From the NCBI RefSeq assembly GCF_901709675.1, contig NC_051090.1, forward strand, positions 7,085,842 through 7,149,841: a stretch of 64,000 bases of DNA. The letters run 5' to 3'. The translations under genes were made by a program, and so were the position numbers. The notes under the pieces were generated by a model. It did no database searches. It saw only the letters and a list, made by a program, of their open reading frames with translations, and was not told the origin of the DNA. Positions 57,102 through 64,000 of this stretch are shown here, in pieces (position 1 is the stretch's first letter; the number at the start of each line of letters is the position of its first letter). The stretch is from Syngnathus acus (taxonomy: Eukaryota; Chordata; Actinopteri; Syngnathiformes; Syngnathidae).

Positions 57102-58136
57102 GTTTGAAAGAATTGTTTTTTTGGAAGGACATGGTATGGCTGTTAACTTGTAGCCAATTAGCCTAGCTTAGCACAAAAGAGCCTTTCACCCCAGCGCCTC
57201 TAAAACAAATGAATGTCTCACGGTGAAACCTTCACAGTCGCTCAAGTCGTTTCCATTTGAATTATCTTTTTTTTTTTTAAACCACAAGTCAAATTTTGTT
57301 GAATATGATGGAACACGAACAGCTTCATGCTAATTATTAGCAGTCATACCCTTTCTGATGGCGCAATTTATTCCGTTACCTTCTCTATGGTTATCAAAAT
57401 TACTTGCTTTGGTTGCACTTTGTGGGTGTTGGACATTTGAGGTCAATTATTCAATTTGGTTGTAATGTAACTCGTTAACTAGCACAGCTAAATGAACCAA
57501 CTCATTTACAGCAACGGTGATAGCACCAAGAAAATATCGAGAGAGTAAAATGACCCTAGTCAATTTCCTTTTTGGCTTTACTGGACTTTATCTTTAATTA
57601 AATTAGACAAATGGGCTCATTTCTTCCCTTGCCTGTGATTATTAAGAAAGCCAACAACCATCAGAGCACACAACTGTACGCATGAAAACAACAAAAGGTG
57701 CTGCTTTGATTTAATTTCATACTTTTGTATGAACGTTTTGTATGTTCTCAACATTTTTTTTGATCGGACCCACGGCCTAAACAATGCTGTTGTTTTCTAC
57801 ACGTGTCAACCTCAGTGCCAACATACATTGTAACTTTGGAGTTATTCAACACAACAAACACATGCAGACAGTGCCATTTAACCACCACAACCATGTCCAC
57901 CGCACTATCACAAATGATGCACTGCCTTTTTGACTCTACGTTGCTTTATTTCCTGTTTCCTCTCCTCAGCCAGTAATGACCAGGGACTCGGTGCCATGAT
58001 AATTCTTTTACAGTGCTAGTGTGTGAAATAATCAAATAGAATAATTTTTATAGTCTTTCACACCAGATCTTTTTTGTTTTTGTTATTTGTATTTGTACAG
58101 TGGCTTGGTGATATGTTGCCATGAGTTATTGTCATC

Positions 58137-58142
58137 AATAAA
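58137..58142 (+). terminator. gnb4: Probable GNB4 poly(A) signal
   Basis: AATAAA followed by an A-run and T-rich sequence. It is the last plus-strand signal before the MFN1 3' end. Confidence 0.45.
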
Positions 58143-58160
58143 AAAAAAAAACGCTTTTGA

Positions 58161-58665
58161 CAAAAGACTTTGACTGATGCTGTGAAAAGAGACGGCAGAC
58201 AATAGTAGTATATGTTATGTGCGGTGAGATGGAAGTTGTTTTGTGTTCATTTTTGTGCAGATATATTGACATGGGTCCTAAAAACAAAAGACCACAAATA
58301 TCTTTCATTAGTAAATGTATGTATTTTTCTTGCTAAAATGCATGTACAGTCTGACAGACACAACAAATTAGTTTCACAAAGGTTTGCCCTCCCCCCCCGA
58401 AAAAAAAACAAGTTGTATTCACAGTGTGAAGTACATTAGTATACAAATATAGCACCCCATTAGTTAGTTGGTTAGTATTTCATAATATTACATGGAGTGG
58501 ACAAGTTCATGACAAATTAGTAGTTTACTCTCAAGAATAATCAATTCATTATGGAACTAAAAAAAATAGACAACAGAATCATAGGCTGTAAGGATTCAAA
58601 AAAATGCTTTTGCTCTTGGATTGTTTGTGCCTTTCAGTGGAAGAAGAAAGTTGGGAGGATTGTCT
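58161..58665 (-). other. mfn1: MFN1 3'UTR / spacer to GNB4
   Basis: AT-rich non-coding sequence between the MFN1 stop and the GNB4 poly(A) region. The only canonical minus-strand AATAAA noticed nearby overlaps the MFN1 stop codon itself (58665-58670); the real cleavage site is undetermined. Confidence 0.45.
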
Positions 58666-63668
<5,003 letters not shown>

Positions 63669-64000
63669 CTGTTCAACAAGCAACAAACAATATTGACACA
63701 AAAGTAATCTAGGGTTATAATCTAGAATAAGAATATTGCAACAATGTCCTACACTATATGATAAGATCAATGACAACATATCAACAGGTTTAACGTGTAA
63801 AAATGTTATCTAATACAGATCAAAACAAAAACAAAAAAAATCTTTGGATGAATACCGCTGCCATTCTTAAAATGATTTAATCACAAAATGCACAGGAATG
63901 GAAAGTGCACAACAAAATAAACACTGTTGAGAATACAATCACCTTAGAAAAGACAACACTGACGTAATTAATCGATAAATTTCATTGCTGGTATTTTTTT
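63669..64000 (-). other. mfn1: MFN1 intron (partial)
   Basis: AT-rich sequence upstream of the exon at 63668-63533. No further exon is recognised; the remaining 5' exon(s) are expected to the right. Confidence 0.7.

Larger units (their letters stand above)
53685..58160 (+). other. gnb4: GNB4 3'UTR (about 4.4 kb, repeat-rich)
   Basis: Runs from the stop to AATAAA at 58137-58142. It contains a CA repeat (53737-53775), a MITE (54473-54765), several A-runs, and three hAT-like inverted-repeat relics between 55652 and 57101. No other coding gene is seen. The endpoint is inferred from the signal; earlier poly(A) sites are possible. Confidence 0.5.

Overview
The window is vertebrate nuclear DNA, almost certainly from a ray-finned (percomorph-like) fish. 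It holds spliced genes with GT-AG introns whose proteins align closely with human orthologues. It also holds fish-style transposable elements: tRNA-headed SINEs, hAT elements with 8-bp target duplications and small inverted-repeat MITEs. Species cannot be named from the sequence alone. All orthologue comparisons are from memory of the families, not from a search.

Layout from left to right. (1) The 3' half of PEX5L/TRIP8b (+, 593-5584, TPR region) with a long 3'UTR. (2) USP13 (-, 27919-11759, 21 coding exons, 861 aa), tail to tail with PEX5L. (3) NDUFB5 (-, 30713-28857, 186 aa). (4) MRPL47 (+, 30984-32350, 259 aa), head to head with NDUFB5. (5) ACTL6A/BAF53A (-, 37224-32945, 429 aa), tail to tail with MRPL47. 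(6) ALDH7A1/antiquitin (+, 37926-39548, 540 aa), head to head with ACTL6A and with its whole coding region in a single exon. (7) GNB4 (+, 49651-53684, 340 aa), with probable 5'UTR exon(s) upstream and a long repeat-rich 3'UTR. (8) MFN1 (-, 63668-58666, missing only the N-terminal exons), tail to tail with GNB4. Exon joins were checked by reading-phase arithmetic: the complete genes close in frame, at lengths equal or close to the human proteins.

The order PEX5L-USP13-NDUFB5-MRPL47-ACTL6A-GNB4-MFN1 and all relative orientations match the human 3q26.33 block. The genes are not a pathway. Several act in mitochondria (NDUFB5 in complex I, MRPL47 in the mitoribosome, MFN1 in outer-membrane fusion, ALDH7A1 in matrix and cytosol). 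The others act in protein deubiquitination, chromatin remodelling, G-protein signalling and HCN-channel trafficking.

The outstanding item is ALDH7A1. Its human orthologue is a multi-exon gene at 5q, but here it is an intact intronless coding copy sitting between ACTL6A and GNB4. It keeps the mitochondrial presequence and catalytic residues and appears to have a separate spliced 5'UTR exon next to the ACTL6A promoter. This looks like a functional retrogene, or an intron-loss copy, that has joined a conserved block. Other points of interest are several transposon relics defined by their inverted repeats and target-site duplications, a cysteine-rich cryptic exon in the GNB4 5' intron, and two head-to-head promoters.
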